42,992 nt of DNA from Nitrospinota bacterium (GTDB lineage Bacteria; Nitrospinota_A; JADGAW01). Under the pieces are notes generated by a model. The model was given only the letters and a program-made list of their open reading frames with translations. It made no database searches and was not told where the DNA came from. The stretch is taken from positions 1 through 42,992 of the forward strand of contig JADGAW010000002.1 in assembly GCA_015231815.1 (NCBI GenBank), given 5' to 3'. Of this stretch, positions 24,437-33,540 are shown piece by piece; within the stretch, counting starts at the first letter, position 1, and every line of letters starts with the position of its first letter. Both the position numbers and the translations under genes were made by a program.

Positions 24437-24466
24437 CTGAATTATAGCTGAAAGCACGTTTATAAT
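24437..24466 (+). promoter_or_regulatory. Putative promoter of ctpA
   Basis: A perfect TATAAT (24461-24466) lies 24 nt before the start codon; CTGAAT 18 nt upstream is a weak -35. Confidence 0.33.
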
Positions 24467-24490
24467 TTACTTTTTAATTGAGGAGCAATT

Positions 24491-25834
24491 GTGAAAAAAA
24501 GATTTTTAATTCCACTCATCGCGATTTCCACCGTAGTTGGGGTTCTTTATGTTGAGTATGTAAAAACTGCTGTAGCTGGTCAGGACAACATTTACTCAAA
24601 CCTTAAAACATTTTCTCAGATTTTAAAGATTGTTCAGGAAGGTTATGTTGAGGAAAAGAGTTCTGATGAACTTATTGAAGGTGCAATACAAGGTTTGCTT
24701 ACCAGTCTGGATGCCCACTCATCTTTTTTAAACAAAGAATCTTTTAAAGAAATGAGGGTGGATACGGAAGGAGAATTTGGGGGTCTTGGAATTGAAATAA
24801 CTATGAGAAAAGGTATTTTGACCGTTGTTGCTCCAATAGAAGATACTCCGGCAGATAAGGCTGGGGTAATGTCCGGAGATAAAATACTTGCTGTCGATGG
24901 CGAGCAAACAAGCGATTTAACCCTTACCGAAGCAGTGAAAAAAATGAGGGGAAAACCTAACACAAAGGTTGTTCTTACTGTTTATCGTGACGGAGAGGAT
25001 AAAACCAGAGATATAACAATCATACGGCAGGTTATTCATGTAAAATCCACAAAATCGGGCATTATTGATGATGGCATAGGTTATATAAGGCTTATTAATT
25101 TCAATAAAAATACTGCTCCTGAAATGAATGATGCATTAGAGGAGTTCACGAAAGCTCCATTAAGAGGTTTGGTTCTTGACTTGAGAAATAACCCGGGTGG
25201 TTTGTTGGATCAAGCGGTTAAAGTTAGTGAAGCCTTTATTCCCAAAGGAGAAATGGTCGTATATACCAAAGGGAGAGTTCGAAAGCAAAATATGGAGTTT
25301 AAAAGTAATAACCCTACTCCTTACCTTAATTTTCCTATTGTTGTTATTGTAAATCAGGGGTCTGCATCTGCATCAGAAATTGTTGCCGGAGCTTTACAGG
25401 ACACAAAACGAGCGGTTATTTTAGGCACAAAAACGTTTGGAAAGGGCTCTGTACAAACTGTAATTCCTTTAGCTGATGGTTCTGCAATCAGACTTACCAC
25501 CTCCCGATACTATACCCCTGCTGGTCAGGTAATTCAGGAAAATGGTATTACTCCTGACTTGAAAGTTGAAAGGGTTTTTACCGAGATGGATGATGAAGAA
25601 AAGAAAAAAATGGTTATTCGGGAAAAGGATTTAAAAAATACCCTGACAGCAAAGGATTCCAAGGGAAAAGTCTATAAAAAGGAAGACACGAAGAAAGAAG
25701 AAAAAAACTATGACAAAATTTTCGAAAAACTACGATTGAAAAAGAATGACAACCAGTTACAAAGTGCTTTACAATTGTTAAAAAGCTGGGAAGTCTTTAA
25801 GAAAATCACTCAAAATAAATACAGCAAGAAATAG
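24491..25834 (+). CDS. ctpA: Carboxy-terminal processing protease CtpA (S41)
   Basis: A 447-residue periplasmic serine protease that trims or degrades proteins from their C-termini. An uncleaved or cleavable signal segment covers residues 5-25. The PDZ domain spans about residues 85-165 (FGGLGIEITMRKGILTVVAP). The S41 catalytic set is S293 (in GSASASEI), K318 and Q322 (in FGKGSVQ). The C-terminus is lysine-rich, with a poorly conserved tail of about 70 residues. The start is GTG 24491, fixed by GAGGAG about 6 nt upstream. The fmdB-like gene follows 10 nt later. Confidence 0.95.
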   Translation: MKKRFLIPLIAISTVVGVLYVEYVKTAVAGQDNIYSNLKTFSQILKIVQEGYVEEKSSDELIEGAIQGLLTSLDAHSSFLNKESFKEMRVDTEGEFGGLGIEITMRKGILTVVAPIEDTPADKAGVMSGDKILAVDGEQTSDLTLTEAVKKMRGKPNTKVVLTVYRDGEDKTRDITIIRQVIHVKSTKSGIIDDGIGYIRLINFNKNTAPEMNDALEEFTKAPLRGLVLDLRNNPGGLLDQAVKVSEAFIPKGEMVVYTKGRVRKQNMEFKSNNPTPYLNFPIVVIVNQGSASASEIVAGALQDTKRAVILGTKTFGKGSVQTVIPLADGSAIRLTTSRYYTPAGQVIQENGITPDLKVERVFTEMDDEEKKKMVIREKDLKNTLTAKDSKGKVYKKEDTKKEEKNYDKIFEKLRLKKNDNQLQSALQLLKSWEVFKKITQNKYSKK

Positions 25835-25844
25835 GAGAACCACA

Positions 25845-26114
25845 ATGCCAATTTATGAATATGTTTGTAATGATTGTGAACATAAATTTGAACTTTTGCA
25901 AAGCATAGGTGCTGAAGCTGCAGAAGATTGCCCTGCATGTGAGGGTAAAAATGTTCAGAAATTAATTTCCAATAGCAGTTTTGTGTTAAAAGGAACTGGT
26001 TGGTATGTGACAGATTATAAAGATAAGAAAAAAAATGACTCAAAGAGCTCCAGTACAACGGAAGCAAAGCCGGAAAGCAAGAAAAGCCCTGAAAAGGCTA
26101 CAGTACCAGCATAA
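25845..26114 (+). CDS. FmdB/CxxC_CxxC-type zinc ribbon protein
   Basis: An 89-residue protein opening with MPIYEYVCNDCEHKFE, the hallmark of the FmdB-type putative regulatory family. C8/C11 and C29/C32 (DCPACEG) form the zinc ribbon. It then has FVLKGTGWYVTDY, also typical. The tail is rich in Ser, Lys and Glu and probably disordered. The family's role is uncertain: the founding member was thought to regulate formamidase genes. It is cotranscribed with ctpA (10-nt gap, AGGAG before the ATG). Confidence 0.9.
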   Translation: MPIYEYVCNDCEHKFELLQSIGAEAAEDCPACEGKNVQKLISNSSFVLKGTGWYVTDYKDKKKNDSKSSSTTEAKPESKKSPEKATVPA

Positions 26115-26130
26115 CGAGTTGTTTGTAATA

Positions 26131-26167
26131 TGTTACCGTAACAGTTGCAGGTAATTTTTTTGTGTTG
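26131..26167 (+). terminator. Possible weak terminator after the FmdB-like gene
   Basis: TTACC and GGTAA pair around an inner stretch and are followed by seven T residues. The stem is short, so confidence is low. Confidence 0.3.
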
Positions 26168-26250
26168 TTGTAATTGTCGGATCAGTAAATAGGTAGAAGA
26201 ATAGAAGAGGACATGTTTTGATCTTCAACTTAATCTTCTATCTTTCAAAC

Positions 26251-26277
26251 TTTTTTCAATGTTTTTTATTGAAAAAA
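26251..26277. repeat. AT-rich hairpin before the sigma-54 regulator gene
   Basis: TTTTTTCAAT and ATTGAAAAAA form a 10-bp stem with a 7-nt loop, 22 nt before ATG 26300. It lies in the leader or promoter region and could be a terminator stem or a regulatory fold. Confidence 0.4.
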
Positions 26278-26299
26278 ACTTAACATTCTTTTTTCATCA

Positions 26300-27730
26300 A
26301 TGAGCGTAAATAAAAAAATTCTGGTAGTGGATGATGAACCGAATATCTGTACTTTATTAAAGGACAGTCTCACTTCCGTTGGGTTTAGCGTAGATACCAT
26401 CCAGTCATTTGATCAGGTTGAATATGCTGTCAGAAAGGAATCGTACATTCTTGTGTTTCTTGATGTTTACCTTGAAGGCAAAAGCAGTTTTTCCTTAATT
26501 GAAAGTATTAAGAAATTTTCACCTAAAACCAGTGTTGTTGTCATGACTGGACAGGGGAGAATGAAATTAACCATTGACGCAATTAAAGCAGGGGCATACG
26601 ATTATTTGAGCAAACCCGTTGACTTGGACAAGATTAACGAAATTGCTGAAAAAATTTCTGAAAGTTGTAACGCAAAGGAAAAAGAAAATAAAAATATTCC
26701 GCATGATGGATACGAAGCTGATGAAATTGTTGGTACATCTCCGGCAATAGAGAATATATTTAAAAAAATAGCCTACATTTCCAATTCAGATATATCAGTT
26801 CTTATTCGAGGGGAAAGTGGAACAGGAAAAGAACTTGCTGCCCGGGCAGTTCATAATAACTCTGCACGAAAAAATTACCCGTTTATTGCCGTAAACTGTG
26901 CTTCAATTCCTTCCAGTTTATTGGGAAGCGAACTTTTTGGTCATGAAAAGGGCTCTTTTACCAGCGCAATTAACCAGAAAAAAGGAACTTTTGAACTGGC
27001 AAATAAAGGAACAATATTTCTTGATGAAATCGGTGATATGCCCATGGAAATGCAGGCGGCAATTTTACGTGTTCTTCAGGAAAAAGAGTTTTACCGAATT
27101 GGTGCTGAAAAGCCCAATAAGGTTAATGTAAGAATTATTGCTGCGACCAACCGTCCTTTAGAAGAGTTAATGGAGAAAAACCTTTTTAGGGAAGACCTTT
27201 ATTACCGACTGAATGAAATTACTTTAGATTTACCATCCCTGCGAAAGCGAAAAGGAGATATTGAATTACTGGTCAATCATTTCCTGAATAAGTTTTCCAA
27301 AGAGATGAATGTTGCACCTAAAACCATCACTAAAAGTGCTATTGATGCATTGAAGGAAGAAAAATGGCCGGGAAATATCAGGGAGTTGGAAAACACCATT
27401 AAATATGCTTTTTCCGTTGCAAAGAATAATGAAATCACCTTAGATGATATTCGGGACAAAATTAATAAAGATGAATCGCCCAGAAATCAATTCATTGAAT
27501 ATATTTTTGATACTATTGAGGGCTTTATTAATACTGAAGATAACGGGCATAAGGGAACCTTATATAAAGATATTATTAAAACGGTTGAACATGCTCTGTT
27601 TAGTGCTGTATATCAAAAGACCAAGTATAATCAAGTCCTTTCTTCAAAAATTCTGGGTATTAACCGTAATACCTTTAGGACAAAGTTGAAAGAAATGGGG
27701 TTGGAAAAAAAGACATCTAAAGAAAACTAA
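26300..27730 (+). CDS. NtrC-family sigma-54-dependent response regulator
   Basis: A 476-residue activator. The receiver (residues 5-120) has D55 as phospho-acceptor and K105 in YLSKPVD. The AAA+ domain (about 143-380) has Walker A GESGTGKE (171-178) and Walker B GTIFLDEIG. The sigma-54 contact loop, normally GAFTGA, reads GSFTSA (218-223), keeping the Phe and Thr that touch sigma-54. A Fis-type helix-turn-helix ends the protein (SKILGINRNTFRTKLKEMGL). A cognate sensor kinase is not in the window. lon starts 8 nt after the stop. Confidence 0.94.
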   Translation: MSVNKKILVVDDEPNICTLLKDSLTSVGFSVDTIQSFDQVEYAVRKESYILVFLDVYLEGKSSFSLIESIKKFSPKTSVVVMTGQGRMKLTIDAIKAGAYDYLSKPVDLDKINEIAEKISESCNAKEKENKNIPHDGYEADEIVGTSPAIENIFKKIAYISNSDISVLIRGESGTGKELAARAVHNNSARKNYPFIAVNCASIPSSLLGSELFGHEKGSFTSAINQKKGTFELANKGTIFLDEIGDMPMEMQAAILRVLQEKEFYRIGAEKPNKVNVRIIAATNRPLEELMEKNLFREDLYYRLNEITLDLPSLRKRKGDIELLVNHFLNKFSKEMNVAPKTITKSAIDALKEEKWPGNIRELENTIKYAFSVAKNNEITLDDIRDKINKDESPRNQFIEYIFDTIEGFINTEDNGHKGTLYKDIIKTVEHALFSAVYQKTKYNQVLSSKILGINRNTFRTKLKEMGLEKKTSKEN

Positions 27731-27738
27731 GCGTTCAT

Positions 27739-30162
27739 ATGAAAAAAGAAAAACCACCAAATAAATTTTCACCGGATCAGGAGATTAATGATGATCTTGA
27801 CCTTGAAACACTTAAAATACCCAAGACTCTTCCCCTTCTACCTGTACGGGATATTGTTGTTTTTCCCCACATGATTATTCCCCTGTATGTCGGGAGAGAA
27901 TCTTCGATACGTGCAGTTGAGAAATCCTTGGCTTCTAACAGGCTCATTTTGCTTGCAACACAAAAAAATCCTCAGGTAGATGATCCGGAAGGTAACGACC
28001 TCTACAAAACAGGAACAGTTGTTATTGTCATCCGAATGCTGAAAATGCCTGATGAAAGAATTAAAATTCTTGTTCAGGGAGTTAAACGGGCAAAGCTACT
28101 GAAGGTGGTAAATAATGAAGTTTATTTAAAGGGAAATTTAAATACCATCGAGGAAAGTGAACCCGATGCCTCAAGCTTGAAGCAAGAAGCAATGATGAGG
28201 ATATGTAAGGAAACAATTTACGAAATGATTCAGCATGGAAAGAGTCTTCCCCCGGATTTTATGGTTGTTATTGAAAACCTTGATTCTCCAGGAAAATTAG
28301 CTGATCTGGTTATTGCAAACCTCAATTTAAAGGTTAAAGATTTACAGGAAGTTCTTGAACTTACTGCGCCGTTAAAAAGGCTGAAAAGGGTTATCGAAAT
28401 ATTAAAGAACGAATTCAGTTTGTTGAAAGTACAATCACAAATTCAAACGGAAACCCAACAGGAGATAGGAAAAACTCAAAGAGACTATTACTTACGGGAA
28501 CAGCTTAAGGCAATAAAAAAAGAGCTGGGTGATTATGAAGACAAAGCAGATGAAATAGAAGAATTTCAGGAAAAGATTAAAAAAGCAAAAATGCCGAAAA
28601 AAGCCAAAGAAGAGGCAAATAAACAGCTCAAAAGAATGGGAAAAATGCATCCTGAATCTGCTGAAGCAACAACGGTGAGAACCTTTCTTGAATGGATGGT
28701 TGAACTTCCCTGGAGCATTTTGACCAAAGATAATCTGGATATTAAGAAAGCATCAAAAACATTAAATAACGACCATTTTGGTCTGGAAAAAATCAAAGAC
28801 AGAATTTTGGAGCATTTAAGTGTTAAAAAACTCAACAAAAACATGAAGGGACCTATTCTTTGTTTTGTTGGTCCTCCCGGAGTGGGTAAAACATCCCTTG
28901 GGCGCTCCATTGCACGAAGTATGGAAAAGAAATTCATCAGAATATCTCTTGGAGGAGTAAGGGATGAAGCAGAAATTCGAGGACATAGAAGAACCTACGT
29001 TGGGGCATTGCCTGGAAGAGTTATTCAGGGACTAAAAACTGCTGGTTCTTCAAACCCTATTTTTATGTTAGACGAAATAGATAAGATTGGAACTGACTTT
29101 CGAGGTGACCCTTCTTCTGCATTGTTGGAAGTATTGGATCCTGAACAAAATAATAGTTTTACCGACCACTATCTTGGTGTGGAGTATGACCTTTCAAAGG
29201 TGATGTTTATTGCAACGGCAAATATAGCTGACCCCATTCCATCGGCATTAAAAGACAGGATGGAAATCATTCGACTCTCAGGCTATACCCTTGAAGAAAA
29301 ATTTGAAATAGCAAAAAGATATTTAATTCCAAGAGTTTTAAAGGAGAATGGAATTGAAAAATTAAATGTTTCCTTTAGCAAGAATGCTATTATTGAAATA
29401 ATCACCTTTTATACGAGAGAAGCAGGATTAAGAAACCTTGAGCGAAAACTCTCTGAAATTTGCAGAAAGATTGCCAGACTTTATGCTGAGAATAAGTTTT
29501 CCAAAAAATATGAAATAAGTAAAGCTAAGGTAAATTCGTTGCTTGGTCCACAGATTTTTATTCCTGAAACAGACCTTGACTTCGACCGGGTTGGAACGGC
29601 AACAGGGCTTGCCTGGACTTCTGTGGGAGGGGAAATCCTTCATATTGAAGTTGTGGTGATGAAAGGAAAAGGAGTACTTTCCATTACCGGACAATTAGGC
29701 GATGTAATGAAAGAGTCTGCAAAAGCTGCCTTAAGCTATATTCGTTCAAAAGCAGATTTATTTGGAATAAGTCCCGATATTTTTTCTAAACATGATTATC
29801 ATATTCATGTTCCGGCAGGGGGAATCCCAAAGGATGGTCCTTCAGCAGGCATTACCATTACAACAGCATTAATTTCCGCCTTTACCAAGGTTCCTGTTCA
29901 GAGCAACTTTGCTATGACGGGGGAAATTACCTTAAGGGGCAGGGTATTACCCATTGGCGGACTGAAAGAAAAATCACTTGCTGCTTTAAGTGCCGGAATT
30001 ACGAACATTATTATTCCCAAGGACAATGAAAAGGATTTACCGGAAATACCTCCCTATATTCGGAAAAAGCTCAACTTTATTTCGGTAAAGAACTATGATG
30101 AAATAGTTAATCACGTTCTCCCGTCTCCTAAGAAGAAAAAAACGACCAGAAAGAAAAAATAA
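27739..30162 (+). CDS. lon: ATP-dependent Lon protease
   Basis: An 807-residue cytoplasmic AAA+ protease that removes damaged and short-lived regulatory proteins. The N-terminal substrate domain begins LPLLPVRDIVVFPHMIIPL (near residue 31). The Walker A loop is GPPGVGKTS (378-386), followed by the family block GGVRDEAEIRGHRRTYVGA. The protease domain has the catalytic serine at about residue 702 (PKDGPSAG) and the lysine in LPIGGLKEKSLAA about 43 residues later. The basic tail (SPKKKKTTRKKK) is unusually lysine-rich. rsfS begins 1 nt after its stop, and its linkage to the sigma-54 regulator may place it under that regulator. Confidence 0.97.
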   Translation: MKKEKPPNKFSPDQEINDDLDLETLKIPKTLPLLPVRDIVVFPHMIIPLYVGRESSIRAVEKSLASNRLILLATQKNPQVDDPEGNDLYKTGTVVIVIRMLKMPDERIKILVQGVKRAKLLKVVNNEVYLKGNLNTIEESEPDASSLKQEAMMRICKETIYEMIQHGKSLPPDFMVVIENLDSPGKLADLVIANLNLKVKDLQEVLELTAPLKRLKRVIEILKNEFSLLKVQSQIQTETQQEIGKTQRDYYLREQLKAIKKELGDYEDKADEIEEFQEKIKKAKMPKKAKEEANKQLKRMGKMHPESAEATTVRTFLEWMVELPWSILTKDNLDIKKASKTLNNDHFGLEKIKDRILEHLSVKKLNKNMKGPILCFVGPPGVGKTSLGRSIARSMEKKFIRISLGGVRDEAEIRGHRRTYVGALPGRVIQGLKTAGSSNPIFMLDEIDKIGTDFRGDPSSALLEVLDPEQNNSFTDHYLGVEYDLSKVMFIATANIADPIPSALKDRMEIIRLSGYTLEEKFEIAKRYLIPRVLKENGIEKLNVSFSKNAIIEIITFYTREAGLRNLERKLSEICRKIARLYAENKFSKKYEISKAKVNSLLGPQIFIPETDLDFDRVGTATGLAWTSVGGEILHIEVVVMKGKGVLSITGQLGDVMKESAKAALSYIRSKADLFGISPDIFSKHDYHIHVPAGGIPKDGPSAGITITTALISAFTKVPVQSNFAMTGEITLRGRVLPIGGLKEKSLAALSAGITNIIIPKDNEKDLPEIPPYIRKKLNFISVKNYDEIVNHVLPSPKKKKTTRKKK

Positions 30163-30163
30163 T

Positions 30164-30547
30164 ATGGAAAAAGAATCTTTCCTTGAAAAGGCTGTGAGAG
30201 CGGTGGAAGATATGAAAGGAATTAATATTTCGATTATTAATGTTGAAAATATTGTTACCCACATGGACTATGTTTTTATATGCTCCGGCACATCAGATCG
30301 ACATGTAATCTCAATTGCTGAAAATTTAAAGTCAAAGGTTAAAAGAAGTGCAAAGCCGTTTAGTATAGAAGGTATGGATGATGGAAACTGGGTTTTATTA
30401 GATTATGGCTGGATTATTTTCCATGTATTTAGAGAGGAAGTGAGAGAATATTACCGATTGGAAGAACTTTGGCGTAATGGTAAATTTATAGAAGCTTCAC
30501 ATTACCTGAAAGATGTTCTACCGAAAAAGGTATTAAGCTCAGCATAG
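30164..30547 (+). CDS. rsfS: Ribosomal silencing factor RsfS
   Basis: A 127-residue protein that binds ribosomal protein L14 and blocks subunit joining when nutrients are short. Family blocks are KGINISIINVEN, YVFICSGTSDRHVISIAENL, EGMDDGNWVLLDYGWIIFHVF and YYRLEELW. It starts 1 nt after lon, an unusual partner: rsfS usually sits by nadD and rlmH. The start ATG 30164 is close to the family's normal beginning. Confidence 0.95.
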   Translation: MEKESFLEKAVRAVEDMKGINISIINVENIVTHMDYVFICSGTSDRHVISIAENLKSKVKRSAKPFSIEGMDDGNWVLLDYGWIIFHVFREEVREYYRLEELWRNGKFIEASHYLKDVLPKKVLSSA

Positions 30548-30602
30548 GCAGTTCTTTGTAATTACTCTTAAGAGAAAACCGAAACCAGTAAACTGTAAAA
30601 AA

Positions 30603-31460
30603 ATGGCGATGAAAATTGTGAGTCATGGGCTTGATTCCATTGAATTAAGTGATAAAACCTTTTATAAGTTTTCCAAGTTAATTTACGCACAGGCAGGAAT
30701 TGTTCTCGGAGATGCCAAGAAGCAACTGGTTAAGTCCCGGCTTATAAAAAGAATTCGAACATTGGGGCTTGAAAGCTTTGACGAATATTTCAAATACATT
30801 GAAAAAAGTAATTTCAGTGGTGAAGAAATGATTCTCATGCTTGATGCTATTTCCACCAACAAGACTCATTTTTTTCGGGAAGAATCCCATTTTAACTTTC
30901 TGACCAGTAACGTTTTGCCCGATATCGTTGCAAAACATCCGACTAAATATGCGATTAAAGTTTGGTCTGCTGCCTGTTCCACTGGTGAAGAAGTTTATAC
31001 CCTCGGCATTGTTTTGTCAGAATTCTTGAAAAATAACAGTAACTACACCTTTAATTTTCTTGCTACGGACATCTCCACAAAAGTATTGCAAAAAGCTGAA
31101 CTTGGTGTTTACCCAAGTGAGAATGTCGTGGGCATAAGTAAGAACCTGTTAAGAACGTACTTTCAAAAAGGTCAAAATAACTTTGCTGACAAGTTTAGAG
31201 TTAAAGAAAGTCTGAGAAAAATCACGACCTTTAAACGTCTGAACTTTATGGATGCTGACTGGGGAATTCGGGATTCCTTCGATATTATTTTTTGTCGGAA
31301 CGCAATGATTTATTTTGATAAACCAACCCAGAAAACTCTCGTAGGAAGGTTTCATCAATATCTTAAACCAGGAGGTTATTTGTTTATTGGACACTCAGAA
31401 AGTTTACTTGATAGCCGTCATCTCTTTAAGTATATTCAACCTACGGTATATCAAAAGTAA
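30603..31460 (+). CDS. cheR: Chemotaxis protein methyltransferase CheR
   Basis: A 285-residue enzyme that methylates glutamates of chemoreceptors using SAM. The N-terminal helical domain includes KLIYAQAGIVLGDAKKQLVKSR, reduced here to family-typical positions at residues 23-43. The Rossmann domain has KVWSAACSTGEEVYTLGIVL (residues about 119-138), FNFLATDIS, and DIIFCRNAMIYFDKPTQ with the nucleotide-site sequence. LKPGGYLFIGHSESL ends the fold. No other chemotaxis gene is in the window. A 55-nt gap separates it from rsfS; rodA begins 3 nt after it. Confidence 0.94.
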   Translation: MAMKIVSHGLDSIELSDKTFYKFSKLIYAQAGIVLGDAKKQLVKSRLIKRIRTLGLESFDEYFKYIEKSNFSGEEMILMLDAISTNKTHFFREESHFNFLTSNVLPDIVAKHPTKYAIKVWSAACSTGEEVYTLGIVLSEFLKNNSNYTFNFLATDISTKVLQKAELGVYPSENVVGISKNLLRTYFQKGQNNFADKFRVKESLRKITTFKRLNFMDADWGIRDSFDIIFCRNAMIYFDKPTQKTLVGRFHQYLKPGGYLFIGHSESLLDSRHLFKYIQPTVYQK

Positions 31461-31463
31461 TTC

Positions 31464-32567
31464 ATGTCTAATTTACAAATTGACCGACGGATTTTTTCCA
31501 ATGTGGATTACACCCTCATTCTTCTCACTGTAATACTGGCAATTATTGGGATTTTTGCAATAAAAGCAGCAACCTTTCATACAGAAGGGTTCATGAAGGA
31601 ACTCTATTTCAAACAGTTAATTTGGGTTGGAGTCGGGATTGTTGCAATGATATCTGTTATGTTTATCGACTTTAGGGAACTTGCACGATTTGCCTACTTT
31701 TTTTATTTCATCAGTATCTGTTTGTTGCTCTATGTTCATTTTTTTGGAAAAGTTATTTACGGAGCACAAAGGTGGATTGATTTAGGTTTTTTTTCCTTTC
31801 AGGTTTCTGAGTTTGCAAAGATTGCCGTTATTCTTTCCCTCGCTAAATTTTTTGATGATGATAAAAAGGAGCATACGCTTGTTGACCTCATTTTCCCCAC
31901 AATTTTAATGTTATTGGTTTTTTTGCTTATTGCCAAAGAACCGGATTTAGGTACTGCTCTCATGCTTGCAGCAGGCTATATTGTCGTTGTTACTTTGACG
32001 GCTATAAAACGGTCAACCTTATGGAATATTGTTAAAGTTGTTGTAATCCTGCTTCCCTTTTCCTGGTTTTTTTTACATGATTATCAGAAAAAAAGAATTT
32101 TTACCCTCTTTGATCCTTCACTCGATCCTCTAGGAACCGGTTATCATACTCTTCAGGCAAAAATTGCCATTGGTTCAGGGAGAATTTGGGGAACAGGAGT
32201 AGGTGGAACGCAAAGCAGACTTAACTTCCTTCCGGAAAGGCATACTGACTTTATTTTTGCCGTAATTTCTGAAAGTTTTGGAATTGTTGGGGCAACGATT
32301 GTCCTGATATTGTTAATGGCTCTTATCATTAAATGTTTTATGATTACCGCAACCTTACGGGACAGGTTCTCAACAATTCTTTGTGGGGGATTATCTGGTT
32401 TGCTGGCAAGTTATATTACTTTTAACATTGGGATGGAACTCGGACTTTTCCCCGTAGTGGGAATTCCTCTGCCTCTTGTCAGTTATGGAGGTTCCTCAAT
32501 TGTTTTTACCTTTATTTCCATTGGGATTATTATTTCCCTTAAAAGTCATCGCTTTAGAGTACCGTAA
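31464..32567 (+). CDS. rodA: Peptidoglycan glycosyltransferase RodA (SEDS)
   Basis: A 367-residue polytopic SEDS protein that polymerises peptidoglycan in the elongasome of rod-shaped cells. Ten membrane segments are visible. Signature regions are KQLIWVGVG near residue 52, GAQRWIDLGFFSFQVSEFAK near residue 98, AKEPDLGTALML near residue 152 and LGTGYHTLQAKIAIGSGR with TDFIFAVISESFGIVG. The conserved PLVSYGGSS is near residue 338. Its PBP2 partner is not in the window. It converges with fabH; no terminator is evident in the 31 nt between the stops. Confidence 0.96.
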   Translation: MSNLQIDRRIFSNVDYTLILLTVILAIIGIFAIKAATFHTEGFMKELYFKQLIWVGVGIVAMISVMFIDFRELARFAYFFYFISICLLLYVHFFGKVIYGAQRWIDLGFFSFQVSEFAKIAVILSLAKFFDDDKKEHTLVDLIFPTILMLLVFLLIAKEPDLGTALMLAAGYIVVVTLTAIKRSTLWNIVKVVVILLPFSWFFLHDYQKKRIFTLFDPSLDPLGTGYHTLQAKIAIGSGRIWGTGVGGTQSRLNFLPERHTDFIFAVISESFGIVGATIVLILLMALIIKCFMITATLRDRFSTILCGGLSGLLASYITFNIGMELGLFPVVGIPLPLVSYGGSSIVFTFISIGIIISLKSHRFRVP

Positions 32568-32598
32568 GTTTTGGACTTTTTGAATAACAGGTACGTTT

Positions 32599-33537
32599 TT
32601 ACCATTCAATAATAGAAGCACCCCAGGTAAAACCGCCCCCAAAGGCAACAAACATTATTTTGTCCCCTTTCTTTATCAACCCTTTTTCATCTGCTTCATT
32701 TAGAGCAATTGGTATCGATGCAGCGGAAGTATTTCCATACTCACCAACATTGATATAGACCTTTTCTTTGGGGATTTTTAGTAAATCACCCAGTGCATTA
32801 ATAATTCGTAGATTTGCCTGATGAGGGATAAAAAGAGCAATGTCTTCGGTTTTTAATCCACAACTTTTTAAAATTTCCGTGGTGATATCACCCATTGAAC
32901 GAATGGCTATTTTAAAAACTGTATTTCCTTTCATGTCAATATATTTTCTGTCAGGAACAGCAAGGAGATCGGCATATTTTCCATCAGATTTAATAATGTT
33001 CTTAAAAACTGAAGTATTCTGTTCCTCTTCCCTTTTTACAATTACTCCCGCAGCACCATCTCCAAAAAGGATACAGGTGTTTCTGTCTTCCCAGTTAATA
33101 ATTTCTGAAAACTTTTCAGTACAAATTATCATGGCAGTTGAATATGTTCCTATTTTTAAATATTGTTCGACAATTGAAAGGGAATATATAAAGCCTGAAC
33201 AAGCGGCAGATATATCAAAGGCAACAGCGTTTTTGAGACCAAGTCCTGTTTGAATTAAACATGCTGTAGAGGGAAAATTCATGTCGGGGGTTGCTGTGGC
33301 AACAACAAGCAATTCTATTTCTTCCGGCTTAATTCCTGATTTTTCCAAAATATTTTTGCCGGCTTTTATCCCCATTGCTGAAGCAGTTTCATTTTTTGCA
33401 GCAATATGTCTGTTTTTTATTCCTGTTCTTGTTGTAATCCATTCATCGGAAGTATCGACCATTTTTTCCAGATCGGCATTGCTGAGAACCTTTTTAGGAG
33501 CATAACTCCCGGTAGCAATAATTTTAATTCCGAACAT
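32599..33537 (-). CDS. fabH: 3-oxoacyl-ACP synthase III
   Basis: A 312-residue KAS III that starts fatty-acid synthesis by condensing acetyl-CoA (or another primer) with malonyl-ACP. The Cys-His-Asn catalytic triad is C113 (ISAACSGF), H239 (PHQAN) and N269 (YGNTSAAS). The chain ends FVAFGGGFTWGASII as expected. It follows plsX by 3 nt, the usual rpmF-plsX-fabH order. Confidence 0.97.
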   Translation of the reverse strand: MFGIKIIATGSYAPKKVLSNADLEKMVDTSDEWITTRTGIKNRHIAAKNETASAMGIKAGKNILEKSGIKPEEIELLVVATATPDMNFPSTACLIQTGLGLKNAVAFDISAACSGFIYSLSIVEQYLKIGTYSTAMIICTEKFSEIINWEDRNTCILFGDGAAGVIVKREEEQNTSVFKNIIKSDGKYADLLAVPDRKYIDMKGNTVFKIAIRSMGDITTEILKSCGLKTEDIALFIPHQANLRIINALGDLLKIPKEKVYINVGEYGNTSAASIPIALNEADEKGLIKKGDKIMFVAFGGGFTWGASIIEW

Positions 33538-33540
33538 ACT

